Part shown: one piece after another, positions 1-7,811 of the stretch
How the letters are laid out: each line of letters begins with the position of its first letter
Position numbering within the stretch: position 1 is the first letter of the stretch
Source: CAIYYX01 sp035530135
GTDB lineage: Bacteria > Pseudomonadota > Gammaproteobacteria > Burkholderiales > Rhodocyclaceae
DNA: 64,000 nt
NCBI GenBank assembly: GCA_035530135.1
Contig: DATKVJ010000088.1
Coordinates: 1-64,000 of the forward strand
Direction: 5' to 3'
Translations under genes and position numbers: made by a program
Notes under the pieces: generated by a model
Database searches by the model: none
What the model was told of the DNA's origin: nothing
What the model saw: the letters and a program-made list of their open reading frames with translations, nothing else

Positions 1-26
1 CGTCGAATCTTGCCCAACATCTCCAT
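1..26 (-). CDS. istA: IS21-family transposase IstA, first nine codons only
   Basis: Reading the minus strand from 26 gives MEMLGKIRR, which matches the conserved start of IS21-type IstA transposases. A ribosome binding site (GGAGAAAAAAGG, about 35-47) precedes it. IstA is the DDE transposase of a two-gene system with the ATPase IstB. Only the N-terminus is in the window, so intactness cannot be judged. Confidence 0.65.
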
Positions 27-79
27 GGTGATCACCTTTTTTCTCCTGCCTAAAAATTAGGCAGGACTAGTGGAACACC

Positions 80-133
80 TGGGTCAATTTTCGATCAGCA
101 CATCCGCTCTAAGTGGGTCAGTTTTCGGTCAGC
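80..133. repeat. Two IS21-type terminal repeats
   Basis: TGGGTCAATTTTCGATCAGC at 80-99 recurs as TGGGTCAGTTTTCGGTCAGC at 114-133 (18 of 20 bases equal, 34-bp period). Multiple internal copies near the ends are typical of IS21 elements, where they bind the transposase. Confidence 0.75.
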
Positions 134-188
134 GTCTACACTCACGCGCCCGCCAGCAGAAACGCGGATGGCAGAAAGGGGGCCGGCG

Positions 189-2339
189 ATGAGCGGCGAT
201 CTAGAGCGCATCCGCGATGCCCTGCACTACATCCCGGCCAGTGACCGCGATACCTGGGTCGGTATGGGCATGGCGATCAAGTCGGAGCTTGGCGACACCG
301 GCTTCGATATGTGGGAAGCCTGGAGCCAGCAAGATGAATCCTTTGACCCCAGCGCGGCGCGGGATGTATGGAAGAGCATTCGGGCCGGCGGCAAGGTGAC
401 GGCGGGAACGCTGTTCTATGAAGCCAAGGCGCGCGGCTGGCGCGATGATGGGACGCACCAGAGGCCGACACAAGAAGAGCTTGCAGAGCGGCGGCGCGAG
501 GCTGCGGAACGTGCGGACAAGGAACAAGCCGAGGATGCAAAGCGCAAGGCCGATGCCGCAGCAAAGGCGGCGACGATCTGGGCAGCATTGGCGACGCCCG
601 CAGATCAAGCCTATCTGAAAGCGAATGACATCCAGGCGCACGGCATCCGCCAGCACAATGACGCGTTGGTGATCCCCATGCGGACATCCGACGGTGTACT
701 GCACTCGCTGCAATTCATCGGGCCTGATGGCGGCAAGAAATTCCTGACCGGCGGCCGCGTATCAGGCTGCTACCACGCCATCGGCGATCCGAAGGGAGCG
801 GCGGCCCTTTGCATCGCGGAAGGCTACGCAACCGGCGCGACGATCCACGAGGCTACAGGCTACCCGGTGGCGATTGCCTTCACCGCCGGCAATCTGCTGG
901 CGGTGGCGCGTGCGATGCGCGAAAAGTTCCCCGACCTGACTCTGATCTTGTGCGCCGATGATGATGTTGCGACCGCCGGCAATCCTGGGCTGACCAAGGC
1001 GACCGAGGCGGCGCGGTCGGTCGGCGGCCTGCTGGCTGTTCCCGACTTCGGAACTGACCGACCAGACGGCGCGACCGACTTTAACGACGTGCGCCGGCAC
1101 TGCGGAGCGGAAGCCATAAAACGCGCCATAGCACGCGCAAGCGCACCAGCAATGCCAGAGCATCAACCCGAAACGGAAAGCGCACCAGCGGGCGAATACG
1201 CATCCCGTGTTGAGCTTGTGCGTGCCAGTGACGTGACACCGGAAGCCGTGACATGGCTTTGGCCTGGCTGGTTGGCCGCCGGCAAGATGCACGTCCTGGG
1301 AGGTGCGCCGGGGACGGGTAAGACCACGATCAGCATGGCACTGGCCGCAACGGTGACAACTGGCGGACGCTGGCCTGATGGTAGTAAATCGCCAGTCGGT
1401 AACGTGTTGATCTGGTCGGGCGAGGACGACCCCAGCGACACGCTGGTGCCAAGGCTGGCGCTGTCTGGTGCCGATCTATCTCGCGTCTATTTTGTCGCTG
1501 AAGTGCGAGAAGGAAACGACCGGCGATCGTTCGACCCTGCCAGAGACATGGAACCGCTGCGCCGAGAAGTGATAAAGGTCGGCGACGTGCGCCTATTGAT
1601 CGTTGATCCCATTGTTTCGGCCATTGCCGGGGATAGCCACAAAAATGCCGAAGTCCGGCGAGGGCTTCAACCGCTTGCCGATCTAGCCGCATCCATCCGC
1701 TGCGCCATGCTGGGTATCACTCACTTTTCCAAGGGAACAGGCGGACGCGATCCCGTGGAACGGCTGACAGGTAGCCTAGCTTTCGGGGCGCTGCCCCGCA
1801 TCGTTATGGTCGCGGCCAAGCACCAAGAGGAAGGCGAGGACGGGCGCACCGTGCGGATATTCATTCGCGCCAAGTCCAACATCGGCCCGGATGATGGCGG
1901 CTTCGAGTATGACTTGCACCAGGGGGAGATGAAATCGCATCCGGGGATATTCTCATCTTCGGTACTTTGGGGCGAGGCTGTCGAGGGCGCGGCTCGGGAA
2001 TTGCTCGCCACGGCAGATACCGCGAGCGATGACGGCGAAGGTGGAACACTCGCCGATGCAAAGAGCTTTCTTACCGATCTACTCGCCGATGGCCCCTTAC
2101 CCGTGAAGGCAATAAAGGCTGATGCCGATGGCGCAGGATATTCCTGGGCGAGTATTCGGCGTGCCCAAAAAGCCATTGGTGCGGAAGCCATTAAGGAGGG
2201 AATGAAGGGCGGCTGGATGTGGTCAATTTCCCGAAGGTGCTCAAAAAACCCCGAAGATGCTCAACAAAATAACGTGAGCACCTTCGGACAATTTGAGCAC
2301 CTTCGGGCGACTGGTGACGTGATCGAGGTGGATATATGA
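189..2339 (+). CDS. Primase-helicase (PriCT-2, Toprim and RepA-like AAA ATPase domains)
   Basis: A phage/plasmid replication protein of about 716 residues. The N-terminus (GMAIKSELG...GFDMWEAWS) looks like a PriCT-2 primase-associated domain. A Toprim domain follows, with EGYATG near residue 211 and CADDD about 45 residues later. A RepA/AAA_25-type helicase domain comes next, with Walker A GAPGTGKT near residue 372 and a Walker-B-like LLIVDP. I start at ATG 189 rather than 168 because GAAAGGGGG lies at the right distance before it. It should make primers and unwind DNA for replication of the island. Its stop overlaps the next start (ATGA). The Toprim segment resembles that of the primase at 62113-62943, so the two islands carry related replication modules. 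Confidence 0.85.
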   Translation: MSGDLERIRDALHYIPASDRDTWVGMGMAIKSELGDTGFDMWEAWSQQDESFDPSAARDVWKSIRAGGKVTAGTLFYEAKARGWRDDGTHQRPTQEELAERRREAAERADKEQAEDAKRKADAAAKAATIWAALATPADQAYLKANDIQAHGIRQHNDALVIPMRTSDGVLHSLQFIGPDGGKKFLTGGRVSGCYHAIGDPKGAAALCIAEGYATGATIHEATGYPVAIAFTAGNLLAVARAMREKFPDLTLILCADDDVATAGNPGLTKATEAARSVGGLLAVPDFGTDRPDGATDFNDVRRHCGAEAIKRAIARASAPAMPEHQPETESAPAGEYASRVELVRASDVTPEAVTWLWPGWLAAGKMHVLGGAPGTGKTTISMALAATVTTGGRWPDGSKSPVGNVLIWSGEDDPSDTLVPRLALSGADLSRVYFVAEVREGNDRRSFDPARDMEPLRREVIKVGDVRLLIVDPIVSAIAGDSHKNAEVRRGLQPLADLAASIRCAMLGITHFSKGTGGRDPVERLTGSLAFGALPRIVMVAAKHQEEGEDGRTVRIFIRAKSNIGPDDGGFEYDLHQGEMKSHPGIFSSSVLWGEAVEGAARELLATADTASDDGEGGTLADAKSFLTDLLADGPLPVKAIKADADGAGYSWASIRRAQKAIGAEAIKEGMKGGWMWSISRRCSKNPEDAQQNNVSTFGQFEHLRATGDVIEVDI

Positions 2340-2812
2340 ACCCGGCCACGATCATCGAGCAGGCGACGGCGGACGGGGTAACGCTCGCCTTGTCGTCGTC
2401 CGGCAGCATAAAGGCAACAGGCGACCCGGCGGCGGTAAATCGCTGGCTTCCGGCACTCCGCGAGCACAAGGTCGACATCATCGCCATGCTGGTGGAACCG
2501 GCGAACGATTCGACATCCTGGGGCTGGGTTATGCACTTCCCCGACCGCGAGCCGGTGGAGATTTACACCTCGCCAGAATCCAGCATGGCCGAAGTGTTGC
2601 GCGACTTCCCCGATGCCGTGGCGGCGGAACCGATACCGCCGGCACCAGCGCGACCGACCGCCCCCTTGACCGCCAGAGAGGAAACCGCGATCCGGGCCTG
2701 GCTGGAACTGATCGAGGAAACCGACACGGCGATCATCGCCGACGTGCTGGGCCGATGCCGGGCCGATCCCGAGGCGCGGGCCTATTTTACCGGGCGGGCT
2801 AGTGGCGGCTGA
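2336..2812 (+). CDS. Hypothetical protein with TubC_N-like N-terminus
   Basis: 158 residues, translationally coupled to the primase-helicase by an ATGA overlap. The first 60 residues (ATADGVTLALSSSGSIKATG, then LREHKVDIIAML) resemble the small TubC N-terminal docking domain that often follows replication genes on plasmids and islands. A Pro/Ala-rich linker and a short acidic helical C-terminus follow. Its role is unknown. The coupling suggests it works with, or is dosed with, the primase-helicase. Confidence 0.7.
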   Translation: MNPATIIEQATADGVTLALSSSGSIKATGDPAAVNRWLPALREHKVDIIAMLVEPANDSTSWGWVMHFPDREPVEIYTSPESSMAEVLRDFPDAVAAEPIPPAPARPTAPLTAREETAIRAWLELIEETDTAIIADVLGRCRADPEARAYFTGRASGG

Positions 2813-2943
2813 GTTTCCGCGCAGTTTCGCAACGCATCGTGACCGGCAGAATGGCTTAACGGCGCGGGATGGCGGCTCATTGTGAGCGAAAAGGAACAGA
2901 ATACCTTCGCACCTCGCGGACTAACGAACTTTTGGAGGGCGGC

Positions 2944-3189
2944 ATGGCACATGGCTGGACAGACGAACGGCGGGCACGGCAGGCCGAGCTAATCCGATCC
3001 TGGCGACCCTGGACGAAATCCACCGGCCCGAAGACTGAGGCCGGCAAGGCTATCGCGTCACAGAATGTCGTCGTCGGCGAGCAGCGCAGGCGGGCGGCTC
3101 TCGCCGAGGCTCGGCGCGAACTTGCTGCCGCGGTGGCGAAGGTGGCGACCTTGACCCGCTCGCGCAGGGAGTGGTGGGAGTTGCTGTAG
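2944..3189 (+). CDS. Small hypothetical protein, island orf, intact copy
   Basis: 81 residues. ATG 2944 is chosen because TTTGGAGGG stands just upstream. The upstream ATG at 2869 lacks a ribosome binding site. The protein starts MAHGWTDERRARQAELIRSW, continues TGPKTEAGKAIASQN, and ends in a basic Ala/Arg-rich helix likely to be coiled coil. I do not recognise a family with a known function. A second, 5'-truncated copy lies at 4279-4452 beyond the lipoprotein gene. Confidence 0.55.
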   Translation: MAHGWTDERRARQAELIRSWRPWTKSTGPKTEAGKAIASQNVVVGEQRRRAALAEARRELAAAVAKVATLTRSRREWWELL

Positions 3190-3308
3190 CTGCGCCACCC
3201 TTGAGCACGGGCCTAGCCGCATTTTGAAAACGATCCCATGCAATCGGCTGTCAAGGGGCGAAACCGCCCTGCTACCCGGTGTAGCACCTGGCAGGGGGTA
3301 GGGGGCGG
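2980..3308 (+). repeat. Left copy of a diverged direct repeat flanking the lipoprotein gene
   Basis: The coding segment from 2980 matches the segment from 4279, and a downstream block starting ACCCGGTGTAGCACCTG at 3274 recurs at 4459. The two copies therefore share orf plus 3' flank, with about 1.2 kb between them. Confidence 0.75.
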
Positions 3309-3489
3309 ACAATCTCTAGGCCGACCCAGCGCAGCACCGTTTGGGTTCCACCGTTCAATCACTAACCGAAATAATCGTTGTGCGCGTGCGCGCGCGCGAG
3401 GGCCGAAAGCATTCCTCTACATCTATGACTTTAGTGCAATATCTACCATCTCACTTTGGGCGTAGAATTCACCTTCGAACAATAGGGAG
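3190..3489. other. Intergenic stretch without a supported gene
   Basis: It holds the 3' flank of the repeat (3274-3308) and a GC-alternating run (gtgcgcgtgcgcgcgcgcg, about 3380-3398), then falls to low GC before the lipoprotein gene. No convincing ORF. Confidence 0.5.
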
Positions 3490-4257
3490 ATGATGACAAT
3501 GATAACGAGATACCTGACGATTCTATTGGCTTTGACTTTGAGTGCGTGTGGCGGTGGGGGGGGCGGCGGTAGTACCCCTACGGCATCCTCTGCGCCCGCG
3601 CAAACTGCGGAAGGATTATGGTCTGGAACTACCAGCACATCTCGAACTATTAAGGGCATTGTGCTTGACAATGGTACTTATTGGGTTCTCTACAGTCCAG
3701 CCAATAACAGCGCATTAATTGCCGGTGTCATCGAGGGAACCGGGACATCTCTAAATGGAAGTTTCTCGTCATCGGACGCCAAGGACTTTAACCTTGAAGG
3801 TCTTGGCATCAATAATGCCACTGTCTCCGCCTCCTACACCGCTAAGCAGACGCTGAACGGTTCAGTGACTTACCCATCATTGAATCAGTCATCGACGTTC
3901 ACAAGTACCTATGACACTGACTATGACCAGACGCCCAGCCTGGCAATACTCGCGGGAACTTACAGCGGAAGCGCCGCAGTGATTGGGGGCTCAGAATCCG
4001 CGACCATTACGGTTTCTGCTGCTGGCGCAGTAAGCGGAGCCGGAGCCAGTGGATGCCAATTTACAGGAACGGCATCGCCGCACGCGCATGGCAATGTGTA
4101 TGACCTCTCCGTTACTTTTGGCGGCGGCGTTTGTGCTAACGGTACAAGCACGGTAACAGGTATTGGCTATTTCAATTCAACTAAGAAAACACTTTTCGGC
4201 GCGGCGCTAAATAGCACGAGGAGCAATGGCTTCATTTTCGTCGGCACGAAGCCTTAA
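3490..4257 (+). CDS. Secreted lipoprotein of unknown function
   Basis: 255 residues. A short basic N-terminus and hydrophobic segment end in the lipobox LSAC, with Cys at about residue 20, followed by a GGGGGGGS linker coded by a run of G. The rest is Ser/Thr/Asn/Gly-rich with repeated beta-type motifs (LNGSFSSSD, LNGSVTYPS, LAGTYSGSA), suggesting a small beta-barrel or beta-sandwich on the outer membrane. Several ATGs are possible (3490, 3493, 3499); AATAGGGAG favours 3490. GC is clearly lower than in the flanking chromosome, and diverged copies of a small orf lie on both sides, so recent acquisition is likely. Similar poly-Gly lipoproteins of unknown role are common in betaproteobacteria. 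Confidence 0.75.
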   Translation: MMTMITRYLTILLALTLSACGGGGGGGSTPTASSAPAQTAEGLWSGTTSTSRTIKGIVLDNGTYWVLYSPANNSALIAGVIEGTGTSLNGSFSSSDAKDFNLEGLGINNATVSASYTAKQTLNGSVTYPSLNQSSTFTSTYDTDYDQTPSLAILAGTYSGSAAVIGGSESATITVSAAGAVSGAGASGCQFTGTASPHAHGNVYDLSVTFGGGVCANGTSTVTGIGYFNSTKKTLFGAALNSTRSNGFIFVGTKP

Positions 4258-4278
4258 TACCCAACCAGGTCGCCAGGT

Positions 4279-4452
4279 CAGGCGGAACTAATCCGATCCT
4301 GGCGACCCTGGACGCGATCCACGGGGCCGAGGACTGAGGCCGGCAAGGCTATCGCTGCGCTGAACCGGCAAGCATCGCTGGAACAAGCCCGGCGCGAACT
4401 GGCCGATGCACAGGCAAAGGTGGCACGGCTGACGCGGGGCCGGCTATGGTGA
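4279..4452 (+). pseudogene. 5'-truncated second copy of the small island orf
   Basis: The frame reads QAELIRSWRPWTRSTGPRTE and runs 57 codons to a TGA, collinear with the orf at 2944-3189 from its residue 13 on. The first 12 codons and the start are missing, replaced by the lipoprotein gene end. It is shorter at the C-terminus as well. Probably a remnant of a duplication. Confidence 0.7.
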
Positions 4453-4490
4453 TCTGCGACCCGGTGTAGCACCTGCAGGGGTAGGGGGCC
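4279..4490 (+). repeat. Right copy of the diverged direct repeat flanking the lipoprotein gene
   Basis: Matches 2980-3189 (coding) and 3274-3308 (ACCCGGTGTAGCACCTG block, here from 4459) with scattered differences and a few indels, so it is old rather than recent. Confidence 0.75.
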
Positions 4491-5150
4491 GACTATCGCC
4501 AGAGCCGGGCCAAATTGGAGACCGCTTGGGTACTTACGCACAGAATTTTTTCCTCCCTATGATTATTTAATCAAAATGCCCGGAAGTCCGATGCTGGCCG
4601 CGCCCGCTGCTGGTGCGGGCTTCAGTCTGATTTGAATTCCCTGGAAATCAACAAATCAGCAAACGAAACGCAAATTTGCATCTTGTTTGCGCGGGCGGAA
4701 CGCTATCCCGTACAGTACGCGCGCGCGAGGGGCAGATTGCTAACATTTGCTAAGGTTTTGCTAAGGTGCGACGCCCGGCACAGAATGCGCGCGAGGGGCT
4801 GGTGCTGGTGGCCGTCGCCATTGAAAAAGAATCAACCGAAATCATGGCGCGCATCACGGAAAATACCCTGATTTGTTGGTTCGGTTGCCATACCAGCAAT
4901 CGAACAAACCGCCGGAAGCCGCGCCAGCACTACGTCTAGCAAATCTCTGCCGACGAGGTACCGCCAAAGTTACCGCCACCTGGCCGATGCTGCCCCACCT
5001 GTATCAGGAAACACTGATGCAGATTGCCATCCATGCGCGAGGCGGTATGATCGATCCCGAAGCCGTTCAAAAAACTAGGGCAGCATTGATCTGGTGGGGG
5101 TAGATATGGGGGTATCTACCGAACAGCGAAATAAAATAGCCAGCAATCAT
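4491..5150. other. Island end, about 660 bp without a well-supported gene
   Basis: Base composition is mixed and lower in GC than the chromosome. An open frame starts at GTG 4766 (about 57 codons, contains EGLVLVAVAIEKESTEI), and another ORF covers 4873-5103. Neither has a good ribosome binding site or a family I recognise. The first may be a fragment of a larger island gene. Confidence 0.4.
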
Positions 5151-5167
5151 GCGGGACACAGGCAGAT

Positions 5168-5190
5168 GTTCGAGTCCCCCTCCCGCACCA
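5168..5190 (+). other. tRNA-Leu 3'-end fragment, probable attachment site
   Basis: GTTCGAGTCCCCC followed by TCCCGCACCA reproduces the T-loop, acceptor strand and CCA of a tRNA-Leu whose 5' acceptor strand would be GCGGGAG. No full cloverleaf is present: the sequence before it does not form a T-arm. Tyrosine integrases commonly recombine into tRNA 3' ends and leave such a copy at one border. Island-like DNA lies to the left and ordinary chromosomal genes to the right. A GCGGGA at 5151-5156 could pair with TCCCGC at 5181-5186. Confidence 0.65.
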
Positions 5191-5473
5191 GTAGAACAAG
5201 GTCTTCGGGCCGATGGGGTGCATGCAATGAAGCGCTCACTTGCCCTTGACTTGCTCGCCCAAAGCAAATCCGAGCTGCAGCCCACTGCGAAGTAGCGCGT
5301 CTCGCCTGTTCGGTTCTATCTCGAAGACATGATCGGATTTGCCGACAAGTAATATCGCGGCGAGAAAAGTGGGCAGCCTCCCGCGGCGTCGGTCGGGTGT
5401 AGCGACGGCAAGCGCTCGTTGCCGCTGCCGGATGCGATAATGGGCGGGAGCCCCGAAGCGGAAGACCCGCGCG

Positions 5474-5920
5474 ATGACCTCGATGAAAATACCGCTGCTG
5501 TTCTGTCTCGCCATCGCCGCGGCCCTGCCCGCGTGGGCGGCGAGCCCCAAGACGCCAAGGCAGCGCCTGCCGCCTTTCGTCGCGGACCTGTCGCCGATAC
5601 CGATCAGGCACGGGGCGCTCTGCCCGCTGCCGAGCCAGGGCCTGTGCGTGATCAAGAAGCCCGTCGGCAAGCGCTACCGCGTCTTGAGCACCGGGGCCGA
5701 GCTGGACGACATGGGCGACTACTGGATCGCCGATTTCAGCAAATCGAAGGACTCGGCAACGGGCAGGGAGCTGCTGCGCATCCTCGCGGAAAACGGCGAT
5801 CTGCACGAGATCGAGGTGCGCTTTCCGAGGCCGCCGGTGGTCAAGGCGAAGCCGGCCGTGAAGCCGGCTGAGACGAAGAAGGAAGCGGTGAAGGAACCGA
5901 GTGAGGAGCAGACACCTTGA
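5474..5920 (+). CDS. Small secreted protein of unknown function
   Basis: 148 residues. The N-terminus (MTSMKIPLLFCLAIAAALPAWA) is a typical signal peptide with a likely cut after AWA. The mature part has two Cys (CPLPSQGLCVIK) and a folded region to about residue 115, then a Lys/Glu/Pro-rich tail (KAKPAVKPAETKKE). Its stop overlaps the start of the GMC oxidoreductase gene (TTGA), so the two are co-translated and the protein may act with the enzyme. Start choice (5474, or the ATG at 5483) is open. I do not recognise a family. Confidence 0.65.
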   Translation: MTSMKIPLLFCLAIAAALPAWAASPKTPRQRLPPFVADLSPIPIRHGALCPLPSQGLCVIKKPVGKRYRVLSTGAELDDMGDYWIADFSKSKDSATGRELLRILAENGDLHEIEVRFPRPPVVKAKPAVKPAETKKEAVKEPSEEQTP

Positions 5921-7536
5921 AGGATTACGGCACTTTCGATTACATCGTCGTCGGCGGCGGCACGGCCGGCTGCGTCCTCGCCAATCGCCTGTCGCAGGAT
6001 CCGGAGGTCTCGGTGCTGCTGCTGGAAGCCGGCGGCAAGGACGACTGGATCTGGATCCACATTCCCGTCGGCTACCTGTTCTGCATCGGCAATCCCCGCA
6101 CCGACTGGTGCTACCGGACGCAGCCGGAGCCGGGCTTGAACGGCCGCTCCATCCTCTACGCGCGGGGCCGGGTGCTGGGCGGCAGTTCGTCGATCAACGC
6201 GATGCTCTACCTGCGCGGTCAGGCTCGCGATTACGACGAGTGGGCGCGCTTGGTCGGCGACGCCTCCTGGTCCTGGAAGGAAGTGCTGCCGCTGTTCAAG
6301 GGCTCCGAGGATCACTGGCGCGGCGCCGACGAGATGCACGGCGCCGGGGGTGAATGGCGGGTCGAGCAGCAGCGTCTGCGCTGGGACATCCTCGACCGTT
6401 TCGCCGAAGCGGCGAACCAGGCCGGCATAACCGCGACCGGGGATTTCAACCGGGGCGACAACGCCGGCACCTCCAAGTTCGAGGTCAACCAGCGCCGCGG
6501 CCTGCGCTGGAATGCCAGCAAGGCGTTTCTGCGGCCGGTGCTCGATCGGCCGAACCTGAAGGTGGTGACCGGCGCATTGATCGATCGCGTCGCCTTCGAG
6601 GCCAAGCGCGCCAGTGGCGTCGAGTTCGAGCTGGGCGGGGAGCGGCACTCGGCCAAGTGCCGCGTCGAGACCGTCCTGGCCGCCGGCTCGATCGGCAGCC
6701 CGGCGATCCTGCAGCGCTCGGGGGTCGGCCCGGCCGGACGGCTGTCCGAGCTGGGCATTCCCGTCGTCCATGGGCTGCCGGGAGTCGGCGAAAACCTCCA
6801 GGACCATCTGCAGTTGCGCATGATCTTCAAGGTCAGCGGCATCAAGTCGCTGAACCAGATCGCCAATAGCTGGCTGGGCAAGCTCAAGATGGGGATCGAA
6901 TACGCGCTCACGCGCAGCGGTCCGCTGTCGATGGCGCCCAGCCAGTTGGGCATTTTCGCCAGGTCCGATCCGTCGCTCGCCACCCCGGATCTGGAATTCC
7001 ACGTCCAGCCCCTGTCCCTGGACAAGTTCGGCGACCCGCTCCACCGCTTCCCGGCGTTTACCGCGAGCGTGTGCAATCTGCGCCCGAGCTCGCGCGGGCG
7101 GGTCGTCATCGCCTCCCGCGATCCCGCGGCCGCACCCTTGATCGCGCCTGGCTACCTGTCCACCGACGCCGACCGCAGGCTCGCCGCCGCGTCGCTCAAG
7201 CTTACCCGCCGGATCGCAACGATGCCGGCGCTGGCGCCCCACCGTCCCGAGGAATACCTGCCCGGACCGAAGTACCAGACCGACGACGAACTGGCGCACG
7301 CCGCGGGCGACATCGGCACGACCATCTTCCATCCGGTGGGCACCTGCAAGATGGGGCGGGCGGAGGACGGCGCCGCGGTCGTCGATAGCCGCCTGCGCGT
7401 GCTGGGCCTGGCTGGCCTGCGCGTGGTCGATGCCTCGATCATGCCGACCATCACCTCGGGCAACACCAATTCGCCCAGCCTGATGATCGCCGAGAAGGGC
7501 GCGAGGATGATCAGAGAAGACCGGAAGCGGGGCTAG
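5917..7536 (+). CDS. GMC-family FAD oxidoreductase (choline/alcohol dehydrogenase-like)
   Basis: 539 residues, the normal length for the family. The N-terminus carries the FAD-binding Rossmann motif (DYIVVGGGTAGCVLANRL) and a GMC signature region (GRVLGGSSSINAMLYLRG). The C-terminal half has the catalytic-site segments FHPVGTCKMG and VVDASIMPTITSGNTNSPS. Members oxidise primary alcohols, choline or related substrates and pass electrons from FAD to an acceptor. The substrate cannot be told from sequence. Translation starts at TTG 5917, with GAGGAG about 9 bases upstream, and overlaps the stop of the upstream secreted protein. Confidence 0.88.
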   Translation: MKDYGTFDYIVVGGGTAGCVLANRLSQDPEVSVLLLEAGGKDDWIWIHIPVGYLFCIGNPRTDWCYRTQPEPGLNGRSILYARGRVLGGSSSINAMLYLRGQARDYDEWARLVGDASWSWKEVLPLFKGSEDHWRGADEMHGAGGEWRVEQQRLRWDILDRFAEAANQAGITATGDFNRGDNAGTSKFEVNQRRGLRWNASKAFLRPVLDRPNLKVVTGALIDRVAFEAKRASGVEFELGGERHSAKCRVETVLAAGSIGSPAILQRSGVGPAGRLSELGIPVVHGLPGVGENLQDHLQLRMIFKVSGIKSLNQIANSWLGKLKMGIEYALTRSGPLSMAPSQLGIFARSDPSLATPDLEFHVQPLSLDKFGDPLHRFPAFTASVCNLRPSSRGRVVIASRDPAAAPLIAPGYLSTDADRRLAAASLKLTRRIATMPALAPHRPEEYLPGPKYQTDDELAHAAGDIGTTIFHPVGTCKMGRAEDGAAVVDSRLRVLGLAGLRVVDASIMPTITSGNTNSPSLMIAEKGARMIREDRKRG

Positions 7537-7548
7537 GCGAGAAAACGG

Positions 7549-7578
7549 TTGCGGAGAACCGCGTCCAGCCTGTACAAT
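7549..7578 (+). promoter_or_regulatory. Candidate sigma70 promoter of rhlE
   Basis: TTGCGG (7549-7554) and TACAAT (7573-7578) are 18 bases apart. A start near 7585 would give rhlE a leader of about 225 nt. Confidence 0.5.
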
Positions 7579-7811
7579 TCGTCTTGTGCGTCGCAGCATT
7601 CGACCCACACGCGCATCGCGAACCGTAAGCAGCAACGATAAAGCCTCCTGCCTCCTGGTGTTTCGAACACCGATTCGGCACAAAGCTTTTGTGCCGAAAT
7701 CTCTGAGATTTCCTCTTAGCTATTTCGTTGGTTGGCGCTGCATTTTTGCCTCATTTGCCTCTGGCACCGGCTTTGCCGCCGTGGCCACGCTGACCTATAC
7801 GAAAGAGAACC
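7579..7811 (+). promoter_or_regulatory. Long structured 5' leader of rhlE
   Basis: Two hairpins follow each other: GGTGTT-TCG-AACACC at 7657-7671, then TTCGGCACA / TGTGCCGAA (7674-7700) with a 9-nt loop. Neither is followed by a T-run, so these are not classic terminators. Long structured leaders are usual for cold-induced RNA helicase and csp mRNAs, and a csp gene lies just downstream. Temperature-dependent folding is my inference. Confidence 0.45.

Larger units (their letters stand above)
1..140 (-). mobile_element. End of an IS21-family insertion sequence, cut by the window edge
   Basis: The stretch holds the istA start and, upstream of it, two copies of a 20-bp terminal repeat, the usual layout at the istA end of IS21-family elements. 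The element probably ends at 140, where the minus strand starts TGTAGAC, in keeping with IS21 ends that begin TG. The remaining istA and istB lie left of the window. It sits just outside a primase-helicase operon on an integrated island. The assignment rests on the repeat layout and nine codons of IstA, so the family is likely but the exact IS is unknown. Confidence 0.75.

Noticed and set aside
4632..5103. Two ORFs in the island end
   Set aside because: No ribosome binding site, no recognisable motif, unusual composition; kept only as part of a region note.
5151..5190. Complete tRNA gene
   Set aside because: Only the T-loop and acceptor 3' strand fit; no D-arm, anticodon arm or T-stem partner is present.
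5719..7683. 654-codon minus-strand frame opposite the GMC oxidoreductase
   Set aside because: Shadow of a well-supported gene on the plus strand; composition is typical of antisense frames.
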